From positions 7,735,733 to 7,799,732 of the forward strand of contig NC_058052.1 of assembly GCF_020085105.1 (NCBI RefSeq): 64,000 bases of DNA, written 5' to 3'. Below, piece after piece: positions 22,900-34,789 of the stretch. The stretch comes from Siniperca chuatsi. Lineage: Eukaryota > Chordata > Actinopteri > Centrarchiformes > Sinipercidae. The notes beneath the pieces were generated by a model. It was not told the DNA's origin. It saw only the letters and a program-made list of their open reading frames with translations, and did no database searches. The stretch's first letter is position 1. Each line of letters opens with the position of its first letter. The position numbers and the translations under genes are program-made.

Positions 22900-24240
22900 A
22901 ACATGCATTTTACAACCTCTGAGCAGAATTGCTACTGATCCCACAGCCCCACATACACTGAGCTAAAATTGATCAATCTCACCACACACGTGCACCTTCA
23001 CACTGTGGCAGAGATGCTAAAAGAAGAGGCTGTGAGAGAGATGGAAAAAAGACAATATTTTGAAAAATCAAACAGTAGGCTCTTCCTTTAAAGGATAGCA
23101 GTTAAATTAAGTCTATTGGCTGATGACCTGGCCCTTTAAATGGTTGATAAGAGAGGAAAACAAGATGTGATGAGCATATTTCTAAAAGTTGTGTAAAGCA
23201 ACTTCTCAACTATTGTCTGCCGTGACTGTAAAGCTGACACTGTAGTTCAAAAGCTGACAGTGGTAATATGGTGGTGACCTGTCCAAACCTGTCGACAGAA
23301 GGTAAGAACACTGCAGGTATTTTAACTTGACACCTCTTCAGTTTCTCTCTCTGTCTAACTAAATGATGTCCACTGACCCTGACATTCCTCTCAGCCTCTG
23401 TTCAACTTCATTTTATGTAATGCTAATAGATGCCACACACTGTATCCCACTGTACATTTCTCAACTCAAACATAGAAATTAGCTCAGAAAGGATCGTGCA
23501 GAGGCCTGTAATAACGGTCTGTTCCTCAGAAACTCTAGTATGTGTCTAAGGCAGAGGGAGCTGCTGCGGGGGCTAGACAAATACCAGGGATACCTCAGGC
23601 TTTATTGTATTCAGAGCCAGTGAGCGTGTACAGAAGTATTGAGACACCGAGCGTGTGCGGTGAAACTGAGCGTGTGCAAAAGACCAAGGCACAGAGAGGC
23701 CACAAAAGAGCTGATCATGTGAAAGGAAGGGCATTTGATAGCTTGGACACAAACCGTGTGTGCCGTCAACACAGAGACCATCAAGGAGGACGTTGATTGG
23801 AAGCCGAGCTGATAATTAACTGGCAAATGCATCTTTCAAAGCTCTTTCCACTGAACAAATTAGTAGTTTTAGAATCATTCAGCTGAGGTTATGGTCTAAT
23901 GTTGCCTGTAAGCATTCAATATTCTGGATTAAAGGTTTAGTTAATGAAAGTCCTGGGGGGGTTCTGAGCCCTCAGATCCAAAAGAATACCTTAAGATCAA
24001 GGCTGGTAGGAGTGAAATGAAATGTCTTATGTTGCTGTAATTTAGCAACATGGTTTTGTATTTTCACTTTTTGTCAATCATTATTCTTCATGTGTTGACC
24101 AAAGCATTGCAGTTTATCAGCTACAAAGTTCATGAAACTGAAAAGCTGCCAACTATAATTTAGCGTGTTACGTAGCCTACTGATTAATTAATGCACTGTA
24201 TTTTTTTCAATTCAAAATTATTGTTAAACTTACATATGTG
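22900..24240. other. intergenic stretch, nothing recognised
   Basis: Non-coding sequence with no recognised repeat. An 84-codon frame at 23542-23796 is not believed to be a gene, because it overlaps an opposing frame and has no motif. Confidence 0.4.
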
Positions 24241-24244
24241 ACAA

Positions 24245-24375
24245 ACCTAACTCTGTTTAGCCCGCTAGCAACGGGATCTATGGATGGCAATGTCCGTCCC
24301 TTGACTTTTCATTTAGTGCCGCTGTACCTAAGTACAGTCTCACAGCATGGCTGTAGACTCTTAGTCTTGTTAAAA
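24245..24375 (+). repeat. dispersed repeat family B, internally deleted copy
   Basis: CCCGCTAGCAACGGGATCTATGGATGGCAATGT is followed directly by TTTAGTGCCGCTGTACCTAAGTACAGTCTCACAG and ATGGCTGTAGACTCTTAGTCTTGTT. Both ends match the longer copy at 30125-30595, whose middle (about 300 bp) is missing here. Confidence 0.6.
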
Positions 24376-24379
24376 TACT

Positions 24380-26230
24380 TAACTCTCTTCTAAATTTTGA
24401 CAACAAGTAATTTCCCTTCTGCTTGACTTCACCTTTGGCGAGACGTTGTACTTCTGTCTGAATAATCTTTTTTTTTGGTCCTCTTTCCCCCTGTGAGCAA
24501 CTCACAGGCTAAAACAAGGCATAAATCACTGTAATCCAAAATGGCAGCATACAGCACTTTAGGCATGAACTCCTTAAACATCAGTTAAGCTGAACGGTAC
24601 TGGAGGAGTAAATGTTTCTGAACTATTACGGAGCTATTAAGATTGGATTGTAATGATAGAAGCCTACAGTTTGTTTCAAATATTGTGGCTCATCTGTAAG
24701 GCTTCTGTAATATATTCACTTTATTGTGTGCAGTAATGATTTAGGAAGAAAACAGTTTGAATGATGTAGTGTGTGAAATGCATAGGCACTTGCTGTTTGG
24801 TTGGATGTTTTTGTAAAAGCTGTTGTTATGAAAGACATCACTCCTTAACAACCTGGAATACGTGTCAAAGAGAGCTGATAAGGATCAAGTTCAACTCCAG
24901 ACTTGTCTTCTGTCTGCCGATCAACATTGACTTGTTATCCATTATAGTTTGCTACAAAATAATGGATGATTATTATATGACTAACCTTCCATTCTTACAG
25001 GTCAGACAGAAACACTTATTCTTACATGATAACATCTACTACAATCATTAGGCCATCACTCATCTTCTGGGCCATGATTAGCAGCCATTTTTTCAACCTA
25101 CTCTGTTTTACTGCAGCACAATGTAAACCTCCTAACCTTTCCAGTCAGCAGGGTCATAGAAAGAGCGCACAACTGTAAAATGATGACACTGAAGTCCAAG
25201 ATCAACCCATCAGATTTCCTTTGTGGCATAATGAGCAACCATATATTTTATCCATCACAATTTACGGCGCAGTAAACTATCCCAACCACTCTGCCCGTGG
25301 TAGCTGGGTCATACAGAGGCTGAGGGCAGAGAAACACCCCAGCACCATCTGGATATCTTGATTCCCCCACAGGGCAGATCAAACGGTGATCTACACCTCT
25401 CCCATGTGGTATGTGTTTGACATGGGGTTGGGGTGGGGGCGCAAGCTCGGCTCTGGTCCCCGCCACTGTCCCAGACTTAGGGCTAAATCATGTGGGCAGA
25501 CACATCCGACCTGCCCCATCTGGGCCTGCTTATCTTTTACTTACTGGAGCCAAGGCTTGCCGTCAATCAGAGCCTTCAGCTGCTGACTCATACAGAAGTG
25601 TCTGAACTGAGACGTGAAGACAAGACTGGGGTGCATTATGGGGGATGGATGGCAGAGGAATTTCTTTACATTTCTAAATTGAAATGTGTTGGGTTTGACA
25701 GTGTTGGCAATTTAGGTCACTAAACCATAAAGAGTAGGCCTCTACAGTATGTCATGTATGTAATGCACGGTAGAGAAATACAGTAGGCCTAGCTGGCATG
25801 TTTCCAGGACACTAAAGTGGAGTAAATTTGAGAGAGAAAGAGGGAGATTGAGGGAGTAAGAGCATTTGAGTGGCCGATACATCAGCGGTTGAATTTTTAT
25901 ACAGTGTTCAGTGGACGCATTCTTCTACAGTGAGTGTCTGTGTGTTTGTGCTTCACCAGGTGCCTGGAATGCATCCGGACAAACAGGCAATATTTCACAC
26001 ATATGCTCCTTTGTGTTGCTGAGTACTGCACATTTATGTCAGCAAAGAAAGCTGGAGACTAACAAATGTTAACTTAAGGCCTCCCTGAAACAATACCACT
26101 CTCTGTACGGCTGAAGAATTCCCCAACAGCCTGTCATTACATTGTTTTAAATTTACATTTCCCAGCGGTGCAGTTTCGCCGACACATTCAGATACCAAAC
26201 AAAAGGAATGTTTCACATTTTTTGAAGATT
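24380..26230. other. intergenic stretch, nothing recognised
   Basis: Includes a moderately GC-rich part at 25260-25600 with several overlapping short frames on both strands and no recognisable protein. It could be regulatory or unique spacer. Confidence 0.4.
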
Positions 26231-26239
26231 ATACTGCCC

Positions 26240-26680
26240 TGCCTCGAGGTAGCTAAACATTCATTAGTCACTGAATTAGACTCAATCAGCGCCACATAAT
26301 TGTGTGATCAGCAACAGTAACGCCCCAAGAATGTCGGTGTTATCATTAAAAGTGCATTTCACTCTGATGACTGGCGCTGTGATTAACAACTCCATGGGGT
26401 GTGTTTATCCTTTTTCCTGTATTGCTTGCATTTTTGAAAAATCCAGAAATAGCATTGTGCATTTAACTCATCGCATATCTTATTTCTTCCATTTACATTA
26501 AAGCATTTCCTTCCCCCGGGCAGTTTACGACGGGGAAAAAATAGATGTTCTTGTGTCACCAGTATTATATTACAGCCAACCGGCCAGAAATAAGCCGTGC
26601 ATGGTTCAAAACAGGCAGCATGTGGAATAAAAAAGGCAAATGTATTTGCCTAAAAGTTATTTAGCGCATGATAAATTATA
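26240..26680. promoter_or_regulatory. candidate conserved non-coding element (untested)
   Basis: This repeat-free stretch contains many homeodomain-type and CCAAT/AT-rich motifs (CATTAGTCA, ATAATTGTGTGATCA, GTGATTAACA, CATGATAAATTAT). It lacks the indels and simple-sequence tracts common around it. The call is by texture only; no alignment was possible. Confidence 0.2.
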
Positions 26681-26920
26681 GGATGAGAATAGTGGGAATG
26701 GAGGAATAGAATAATGTGTATATTTAATTATATTGATGTTTAATATCTGGTGGTGTAAGATCAGGTGGAAATTAGGGAGTGAATCTAGCTATTTTCCCTC
26801 CCATTCTCAATTTCCTTCCCACCTTTCATCTTCCTTTATGCTTCCATTACATTTCCAAATATTTTAATCTAACTTTATTCTATTTTATTTTAACTCTAAA
26901 AGGCAGCTGTATGTGAAAAA

Positions 26921-26986
26921 GAGAGAGAGAAAGAGGGAGAGAAAGAGGGAGAGAAAGAGGGAGAGAAAATGAGAAAGAGAAGAGGA
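26921..26986. repeat. GA-rich minisatellite, 12-bp unit
   Basis: Three to four copies of a unit close to GAGAGAAAGAGG in a pure purine tract. The Phe/Leu/Ser-rich minus-strand frames across it are artefacts. Confidence 0.85.
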
Positions 26987-26999
26987 CAGAAATAGTTGA

Positions 27000-28110
27000 G
27001 GGTGTGTAGGCCCGGCTCTGACCACCGGCATGCATGAGGAAGCAGCCTCCATTCCACAGGCCAGCGGATGGTTTAGAGACACTACAGAGCGCACAGCTCA
27101 GCAGCCCACATGCAAGTCCCGCTGTCCTTCCCCACCCTCGGCTATTCTGGGCCTCTCTGCCACTGTGGTGGCTTTCACTCAGCAACCACACAAATAAAGC
27201 CTGAGAGAGAAAAACACGAGAAATCGAAGCTTCAGGCGAGGAGGGGAGGAGATGCATTGTTTACTGTTTGTCTTGTTTTTTTTTTATTATGTCTTGCCAT
27301 CATATGGTTTTGAGCTGATTTATGGGACTGTGGCATCGCCAAAACAAAGTCATCTGGGTGCAGTTTACAATATGTTGCGCCACCAGCACTAGTTTTTAAT
27401 TTATTAAACTTATTTATCTTATTTTTGCCGTTTTTTCTATCAATTATGATAACATTATACTCACCAGAATAAGTGTTGAGATCAGAGAAGATGATGACAT
27501 TGCAACAAGAAAGTCCAGACAGGTTGTAAACAAATCGACAGTTCAGCCAGATTACTGTAACTAACCCACTTGATTTAGAGATAAAATCAAAAGTGATCAT
27601 ACTGGGAATTTTGATACTAACCCTTCATTGCACAGGAAAACTGTGTGCACAACCAAGGTAAGTACGGTAGGTCAAAGTTGAACCAGAAGGTAAGTCGTTA
27701 AACTGTGATTGATGTCAACAGACATTAACAAACAAACCTTGTTTTCTCTTACAAATAGGTTTGGCTAACCTGATGGTTTGTTTAAGACGTGTATGATCAT
27801 CTCACTACTCGTGTTTCTTTCACTGTTGGATTTCTTTTTAGCAATGTCACCGCATTCCCAGATCTCAACAATCAACTTGGTGAAAAATCTTATTTTAACT
27901 GAAAGGAATGATGGCCAAACCTACGCAAATAAGACCCAAATTGTAATAATCCAGAATGATCCTTTAAGTTAAAGATTTTTATTTACACAATGAAGACATA
28001 TATAGCTGAAATTCTGGTATGTGGTGTGGTCACTTGTCCGCCCACTGGGAATAAGAAAATCAGATATTATTATTAATTAGTCATGAAGTGTGTCCTAAAC
28101 TGCAGTGAGT
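27000..28110. other. intergenic stretch, nothing recognised
   Basis: No gene supported. A 122-codon minus-strand frame at 27232-27600 has no recognised domain and no splice context. Confidence 0.4.
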
Positions 28111-28114
28111 GAGC

Positions 28115-28330
28115 ACCATGGATGTATTATGAGAACTGGATATTGTGTTCCAATATGGCACCCTATTCATTCAAATGAAAGTTTTTAGGAATACTCGGGC
28201 GTCTATGTTTTGGGTCCATAGAGCATGGGCGTTAGAGTCCTGTACAACTTGCTGCAAACATGAATGGTACAAAACTAATCTACCAATACCACTGTTCGAG
28301 ACTTTTATGTTTTATTGGACCTAATGGCTC
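28115..28330 (+). repeat. probable teleost interspersed repeat
   Basis: ACCATGGATGTATTATGAGAAC, GTTCCAATATGGCACCCTATTCATTC, TTTTGGGTCCATAGAGCATGGGCG and GAGTCCTGTACAACTTGC form an order I remember from many fish genomes. No second copy was found in this window. Confidence 0.4.
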
Positions 28331-28419
28331 AAATTCTGATAATGAGTCATGTCAGAGTACTTGAAAATGTGTTCATTGTTTTACAGCAGTCTCTTTAATA
28401 ATGATTATGTACTGGGGGG

Positions 28420-28454
28420 CACTTCCAACTGACACCAAAAGTCAGTTGGAAGTG
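28420..28454. repeat. perfect 14-bp inverted repeat
   Basis: CACTTCCAACTGAC (28420-28433) and GTCAGTTGGAAGTG (28441-28454) are exact reverse complements separated by 7 nt. It could form a stable hairpin. No known RNA class fits. Confidence 0.85.
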
Positions 28455-28459
28455 TTAGA

Positions 28460-30120
28460 ACTCTTCATCCATAGGCAGCACCAGAGATTTTTTTCTTGCT
28501 GGGGCTGGTTGGGGAATTATTTATTGGTAGGCTATGGAATGTGTAATATATACATGAATGAACAAGGCTAGACAAGAGCATGTGGCCTTTGAAAGTCAGT
28601 TTCAAGCGTCATATGCCCACTTCTGATGTTTCAATCAGAATGACAATCTCAGTGTAGAAAAAAAAAGTAAAACAATAATTATAATTTTCAGCTCTCCAAT
28701 AGGACTGGGAAATGTGATCAGATTGCAGACAGAAGGCAGGCAGATGCAGAAATAGGCAACAGTCATGGAGACACTACACATCTCACATCTCACATCTCGA
28801 TAAACAAGCAACACAGTGACAGAACATTCCACTCAGGAGTCCTGCTCAAATCAGCTCTGAATGGAGCTCATTTGCTCAAATGGAGCTCATTTGGGGAACT
28901 TTTGCGGTCCTTCCTCTGGCTGCCAGGTGGCTAACATCGCTAGCAGCGCTGCCAATAGTGAGTAGCATCAGAGGAGCTACTGTAGCCTGCCACAGGTGGT
29001 CTTCCTCCACTATTCTAATTCTCCCTCTCTCTGCCTGCCTCCACTTTCTCATTTTCACTAGCTTCCCCTTGACAAGGTCATTTGATAATGAAATGTTTTT
29101 TTTATATATGTCTTTTTTAGACCCAGCACTGCCCTAGCACTGCCTTTGCTCTCATCCTTTTTGTATCCTTTGTTATAAAGTATCACACAATGGCTGGACA
29201 TCAGCGTGTGTTTACTGATGTAACATTACATGATTGAAGTTCAAATTGTTCAGTATCCTTGCTGCCGGTGTGCAATAATACCTGATGTAGCCTATATAGT
29301 GTTATAACAAAATTTAGCTAAGAGGATAAAACTTTATACTTGCAACGTCATGTCCAGTAAGACTGAAATGTTCCACACAACAATTTATTTTGTTGAGCAG
29401 TCATGTTCAGTCAAGTTTTTTATATAGCCATTTCTGAACCAGGATGTAATCCTCATAACTACAAAATACCCTCATGTGTTCTTCTAGCAACTTTTACGAT
29501 CTCACGTTTTAGAAATAACACAAAGATTTCCTCATGTCCCCTGTAAGGCCTCACTGGCCTCAGACAATACGAGCCTGTGCTGGATGCTGGAGCAGTTCAT
29601 TGTGTCATGGACAATAAACCATCTTCTCAACCTACTACTGAACTCTCTGTGGTGACAAGCCCTCTGCAGTTTGCCTTCCACAATAATGACTTCACCTTAA
29701 TCTGTTCTGAAGAGGCTAATCAGCCCTGCTTACAGCCAATACACAATAAATTAGCCTACCTTCTGAACTGCACCTGCATTTCCCATCAGGATGAAAAAGA
29801 TATTTTACAACTGACTGATGACAGATGCATTCTGTGACATCTTATGGGACTTGTGAAAAGGGATGGCCATACACATTCTTAGTGGTATTTCTCCCCTTAC
29901 TAGTGAATTCACTTTTATATGCTGTACGCTCACCATTCCCCCTTTGAGAAATCATTAAACACTGATCAAAAGAAAATGAAGAGCCAACTAATTCAGTTGC
30001 TCTTTGAAGCTTATGGATGTTCTACAACAGTGTCTCCTGGGGCTACTACAAACACTGAATTACTTGTTTCTCTCTGGCTGTGTTTTATTTCATGCATCTT
30101 GGTTACAAGGTGTAACAGCA
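28460..30120. other. intergenic stretch, nothing recognised
   Basis: No gene supported. A short local duplication of ATGGAGCTCATTTG occurs at about 28860-28892. Confidence 0.4.
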
Positions 30121-30124
30121 ACAG

Positions 30125-30600
30125 TTTTTGACAAGACCTAGAATAAGACTTCTATCAGCCACGTTAGCGGCATGGCTCTGTGGATGGCAATGTTGGTCTG
30201 TCGGTCAGCCGGCCTGTTGGTCCACCATTTTGTTCCAGACTGAAATATCTCAACAAATACTGGATGGATGGAAACTTTGTAGAGACATTCATAGTTCAAA
30301 AACAATGAATCATAATGCCTTTAGCAATCCTAGGACTTTTCCTCTAGCACTATTGTAATGTCAAATTAAAAAAAAAGAAGTAAGAATTGTAAACTGGTAA
30401 ATGTTAGCATGCTAACACGCTAAACAAAGATGGCGAACATGGTAAACATTACACCTGCTACACATCAGCACGTTAGCATTGTCATTGTGAGCATGTTAGC
30501 ATGATGACGTTAGCATTTAGCTCAAAGCACTGCTGTGCCTAAGTACAGCCTCCCAGAGCTGCTAGAATGGCTGCAGACTCTTAGTCTTGTTTTATTGACA
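30125..30600 (+). repeat. dispersed repeat family B, long copy
   Basis: Starts with CTATCAGCCACGTTAGCGGCATGGCTCTGTGGATGGCAATGT. It continues with CTGAAATATCTCAACAAATACTGGATGG, GAGACATTCATAGTTC, CTAGGACTTTTCCTCTAGCAC, TGTTAGCATGCTAACACGC and TTTAGCTCAAAGCACTGCTGTGCC, and ends at CTGCAGACTCTTAGTCTTGTT. The order matches a repeat I remember as very common in percomorphs. It has no coding capacity. A shorter relative lies at 24245-24375. Confidence 0.65.
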
Positions 30601-30609
30601 TCTGAGACA

Positions 30610-32350
30610 GTCTTATTTAAAATGTTGACGCTCTATGTAAGTTTCCACCTTCTGATTTGTGGTAATGTATTTGAAGTTAAAAATATAGTTTCTACTTGTG
30701 TCAAAATAGATTTTACAAAAAGCGTTACATATGCAAGTTTGGCATTCGGTATCTAATCATCATGTTCTGGTCTACCTGAGGAGAGCAGACATACTGTAAC
30801 TACCCAGATAGACGTGACTCAGGCCATCCTCACCTTCACATACACAGATGCAGTCTGGGTAATGTGTCTGGAGCTGTCGACATAAAGCACAGACTGTGAT
30901 TAAGAGGAGATTATCTTGATTTTTGGCTTATTCCACCCTGAACCACAAAGAGCTGTTGTGTCTCGGTCAGTGCAGACTAGTGGTGAAACTCATTTGGTCT
31001 GTCGCACAGTACAGAATATGCTGAGGATGACAATGAGCAACATCTCTGCTTTTATGTTATGACGCCCTACCTGTACTCCTCACCCACACCTCATCACTTT
31101 AGGAGGATCACAATACTAATTATTTAGGCGCCACCTGCTGGCCATGTTCTGCCTGCAACTAAAAAGTGGCCATTTCATCACATACTCGTTCAGTGACTTA
31201 TACTACATGAATGCTGAAGAATTTAATGAGAGGGGTCATCGCGGTCACATTTATTCACTTCAATTAAGATTACATGTACAAGAGAATTTCAAATACTGAC
31301 AATTCAAACAAAATGATGTGGTTAAAGTTCATATATCTCTTAGAAGAGATAAGTGTTATAAGCTTGTGTGTTCACTTAGTAGGGGGAGAGCACCAGGAGG
31401 GTTGATCAAAGTTCAAGGCCAGGAATGTGCTGGTGTTATTTTTGAATGTTTTGTTAGGGAACCATGTGTTTGTATCAACTATTCCATCTATTAGGAAACA
31501 AACACCATAAACTTTCATTTTTATTGTGAGGGAGACAGAGTTCTCTCAAAATATCTGCCACATTTGTTGGTCATGTGTGAAGTGATGTGTATCTGATATG
31601 TCTGATGGCATGACTGATTGTGTCCCTGAGTCAGCGCAGAGGAGGACAGAAAGGAAGGAAGAAATCATTAAACCACAAAGTCAAAAGTCACAGAGAGGTC
31701 TCTGATGCAATCTGCCTGCCTGATATTTTCCCAGCATTCATCAGTTGTTACTATTTTAGCTACTGTAGGTTGCAGTTTACAGAAAACCTAAGTATCTATT
31801 TTATCAAAATGCCACAAAAAACTGGTTCACCAGAAACTGATCCATAAGGGAACCATTTTTTCTAACTTGTATGTCCTCTAGTTTGCTCAAATTGTGTGCT
31901 TGCTGTTTTCTTTTCCTTTTTTCACATTTTATATGTGCAGTATACAGTATGTCCATATCATTATGTAAAAACTGCACAGACGTAAAAATAATGCTGATAA
32001 TTTATTTAAAAAATGGTACTACTTGTTTTATTATTTACAAAATCACTGTCATGTCGAAAGTCAATGTCAGGAAATGTACAGCAAAACGAATCTCAACCAA
32101 TGTAAACTTGAAAGAAAAGAACCTATGGATCATGCACTTGCACCGAATATCTGTACAGTGTGGGTTTTGAGATGTTAGTGCTGTCAAATTCATAATTAAT
32201 AGAGGCCTTAAAACAACAACCTGACAAACATAACGAGCCCAATGAAGCGCTTCAGGATATACAGTATCTTTCTTTTTGTCTGCCACACCAGGGTGCAGTG
32301 ACTGTCAGACAGGGGAAACAGGATTTTAATAAAGTAGGTGAGGTGGGTGT
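30610..32350. other. intergenic stretch, nothing recognised
   Basis: No gene or named repeat. A GCGCCACCTGCTGGCC segment near 31129-31144 is a motif often seen within fish repeats, but the surroundings were not recognised. Confidence 0.4.
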
Positions 32351-32369
32351 GTCTCTGTGTGTGTTTCCT

Positions 32370-32373
<4 letters not shown>

Positions 32374-32419
<46 letters not shown>

Positions 32420-32420
32420 T

Positions 32421-32461
<41 letters not shown>
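32374..32461. repeat. compound (TG)n-(GA)n microsatellite
   Basis: About 21 TG units (32374-32415) are separated by a T-rich joint from about 20 GA units (32422-32461). Confidence 0.95.
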
Positions 32462-32462
<1 letters not shown>

Positions 32463-32652
32463 ACATTGTCTACATGGTAATGAGCCGTAGTCTCACAATC
32501 CAGTTCTTGTTTAGCCTCTCCTTCAATAGACAATACTCTTAGGTGGAAAAACAACAATAAACAGAGCAAACTTGACTTGTCTCAAGATAACCTTTGGGTG
32601 GGGGGGGGGTGCACATGACCAGAGGGAAAATGTGGAGTGAAACTAAAGTTGA

Positions 32653-32761
32653 ATAGACCTTTTTCACAGCAGACATTTTTACTTGTCAAGCACAGTTGTA
32701 ACTAACAACATTATATGTTGTTGCGTTGTTTATGTTACTGTCTGCTGTGAAAAAGGCCTAT
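32653..32761. repeat. short palindromic MITE-like element (109 bp)
   Basis: Terminal arms of 24 bp at 32653-32676 and 32738-32761 match at 22 positions when one is reversed; the core of the arms is CCTTTTTCACAGCAGACA. The interior (ACTTGTCA, AGCACAG, TAACAACATTA) resembles a shortened version of the repeat at 16761. This suggests a deletion derivative that kept both ends. Confidence 0.65.
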
Positions 32762-32769
32762 GAATCTGA

Positions 32770-34665
32770 TTTATTTGGCAACGATAAAGAAACAAGATTG
32801 CTCACAACATAAGCATGTAGGAAAAGAAACACGCTGTTCCTTTAATAATAATTCAGTCAAATTCTATTTGGCTGCTTTTATTGCCCGCTTCCAGAAATGA
32901 CAGAAAATGTTCAGGAGCCACTATGGTAGACTAGTATATCGAACTGGGATCACTTTGAAAAATATTCATAAACTCCATCTTATGGCAATAGTCTAATGAA
33001 AAGAAGAACTGAAGAACTTGGTCAGACGTTGGTAACACCAGCTCCAGGGCTTAAGTTGAAGCCTGAAAAACTAGCCTGGGACCAGAAGTTAAGATCAAGT
33101 TAAACTGCCAGCAAGTTAGTTTCAGGGTATTAGTTGTCATTCCAGCAACAGACCCCGACAGTAAAACTGGTTTCTAAAAAAGAGGGCTATTTCTGTGAGC
33201 CCCGTTTTTGAAACCAGCTTTTCCTGAAATTTTGTTCATTAGATCCGTGTAACTTTCTCCTTTCTGGTATACCCTCAGGGGACTGAGCATTTCTCTCTGT
33301 AGCCAGACCTGAACATATAAATAAACTATTTTGAATTATTCATCACCATTTTAAAGGGTCAAGGCAGTGAATCATCATTGCAATGCCAGAAAATTCACTG
33401 CAATTTTCTGTAATCTCTAAGGTGATTACACGAGGAAATGGAAGTTGCTTAAAGGCAGAGCTCAAATGAAACAGTCTTACTAGTCTTTTCAGTAATAACT
33501 GTTGCTGTCCAGGGCTTTTGACAATTTTATGTTGATTTTTGTTACAGTTTTTGTGTCCTTGGTGACACACCATAATACAGTAACTAGCTGAGTCTCTTGG
33601 TAGGCCTAGGGATAAGCATACTGAGTGATTGCAGCTGAGATAGACATCAATAAAGCAAGTGTAGGCCTATGAGTTGGACTTCCCCAATTCCTCATCAAAG
33701 CTATAGCTGAATGATACTGTGCCTTCTGTTACACAACACTTGCCACATCTTTATGGCTGAATGAATCTTTAAACTATCTGTAAACACGGCATGCAACTGA
33801 TATAGAACTTAGTTTTCGTTCCATTGCGTCTCATGCACACAAGTAGAAAACACTCCAACAATACAGACAGGGAACAACTGGGCTTCACACTCTGTGGTCT
33901 GTCAGCAGAGTCCTGATAGTGATGCCTTATTTCACCCTGATTCTTCTCCCATGTATTGTTTGACAACTGTAATGGGCTTATTTCTGTACACAAAGGCAAT
34001 TCTGAGGCTGCTTTTATTTCTTCTCCTGTGGTATAAGAGCTTAGGCAGATGTGTGGTGGGTGGATAAAACACCAGTGTTGACAATATCTGCTTATCTGCT
34101 GGCTTTGACCCGATGGGAGCAAGGCCATGGCTGGATGCGCCTCCCTTATCGCCATATCTACGTCTGCGGGGCCAACCCAGAACCGCTGGCCAAGCTTTTT
34201 TTTTTGCACCGCCATGCCTCCGGGTTTCAGGTGGGCTTTTTGTTCCCTGTGCAGGCAGAATGCAGGCTGTGGGCTAAGGAACAATACTGTGTTCAGAGAG
34301 CAGGGAAGAAACTGCACGTAGCGATCCTCACATCATATTATGCAAGGGAACTCCCTGTTACCTCTGTTTCCAAGAAAGTATGTCTTTCTACCTCTCTATT
34401 GGCTAAAAAACAACCATTTAGAGCGTTCACATAGCTCTGCCAAGTCAAGTAAACATGATCATCCCAGAAAGAGACCATTTATGTAATGACCAAACTCTTA
34501 AGGTCATCAAGTTCATTGTTGTTGTTTGTTTCTGTCTGATGGAAAGTTTCCCAAACTGTTAATCACAAGCTTGTCTATGTGCAGATGAACAAGATAAAAT
34601 GAGAAAAAGATTAAAAAAATATGCAAGCATCTGACATAAATGTAAAAATTACTAAAAATATTTGT
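32770..34665. other. intergenic stretch, nothing recognised
   Basis: Contains overlapping open frames of 182 codons (minus, 33769-34317) and 127 codons (plus, 34051-34434) in a moderately GC-rich patch. Neither resembles a known family, and each is the shadow of the other. I do not call a gene. Confidence 0.4.
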
Positions 34666-34672
34666 AAAAAGA

Positions 34673-34781
34673 AATATATATATCTATATATATATATATA
34701 TATATATAGATATATGTAGATATATAGATATATATAGATATATATAGATATATATATATATATATATCTATATATATATAC
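34673..34781. repeat. AT / TAGATA microsatellite
   Basis: Alternating AT runs are interrupted by TAGATA, TGTAGA and TATCTA units. The run is nearly self-complementary. Confidence 0.9.
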
Positions 34782-34789
34782 ATACAAAA

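Noticed and set aside
33769..34434. Overlapping open frames of 182 codons (minus) and 127 codons (plus)
   Set aside because: They overlap on opposite strands, show no recognisable domain, and have no paired splice sites. Long frames by chance are expected in a GC-richer patch.
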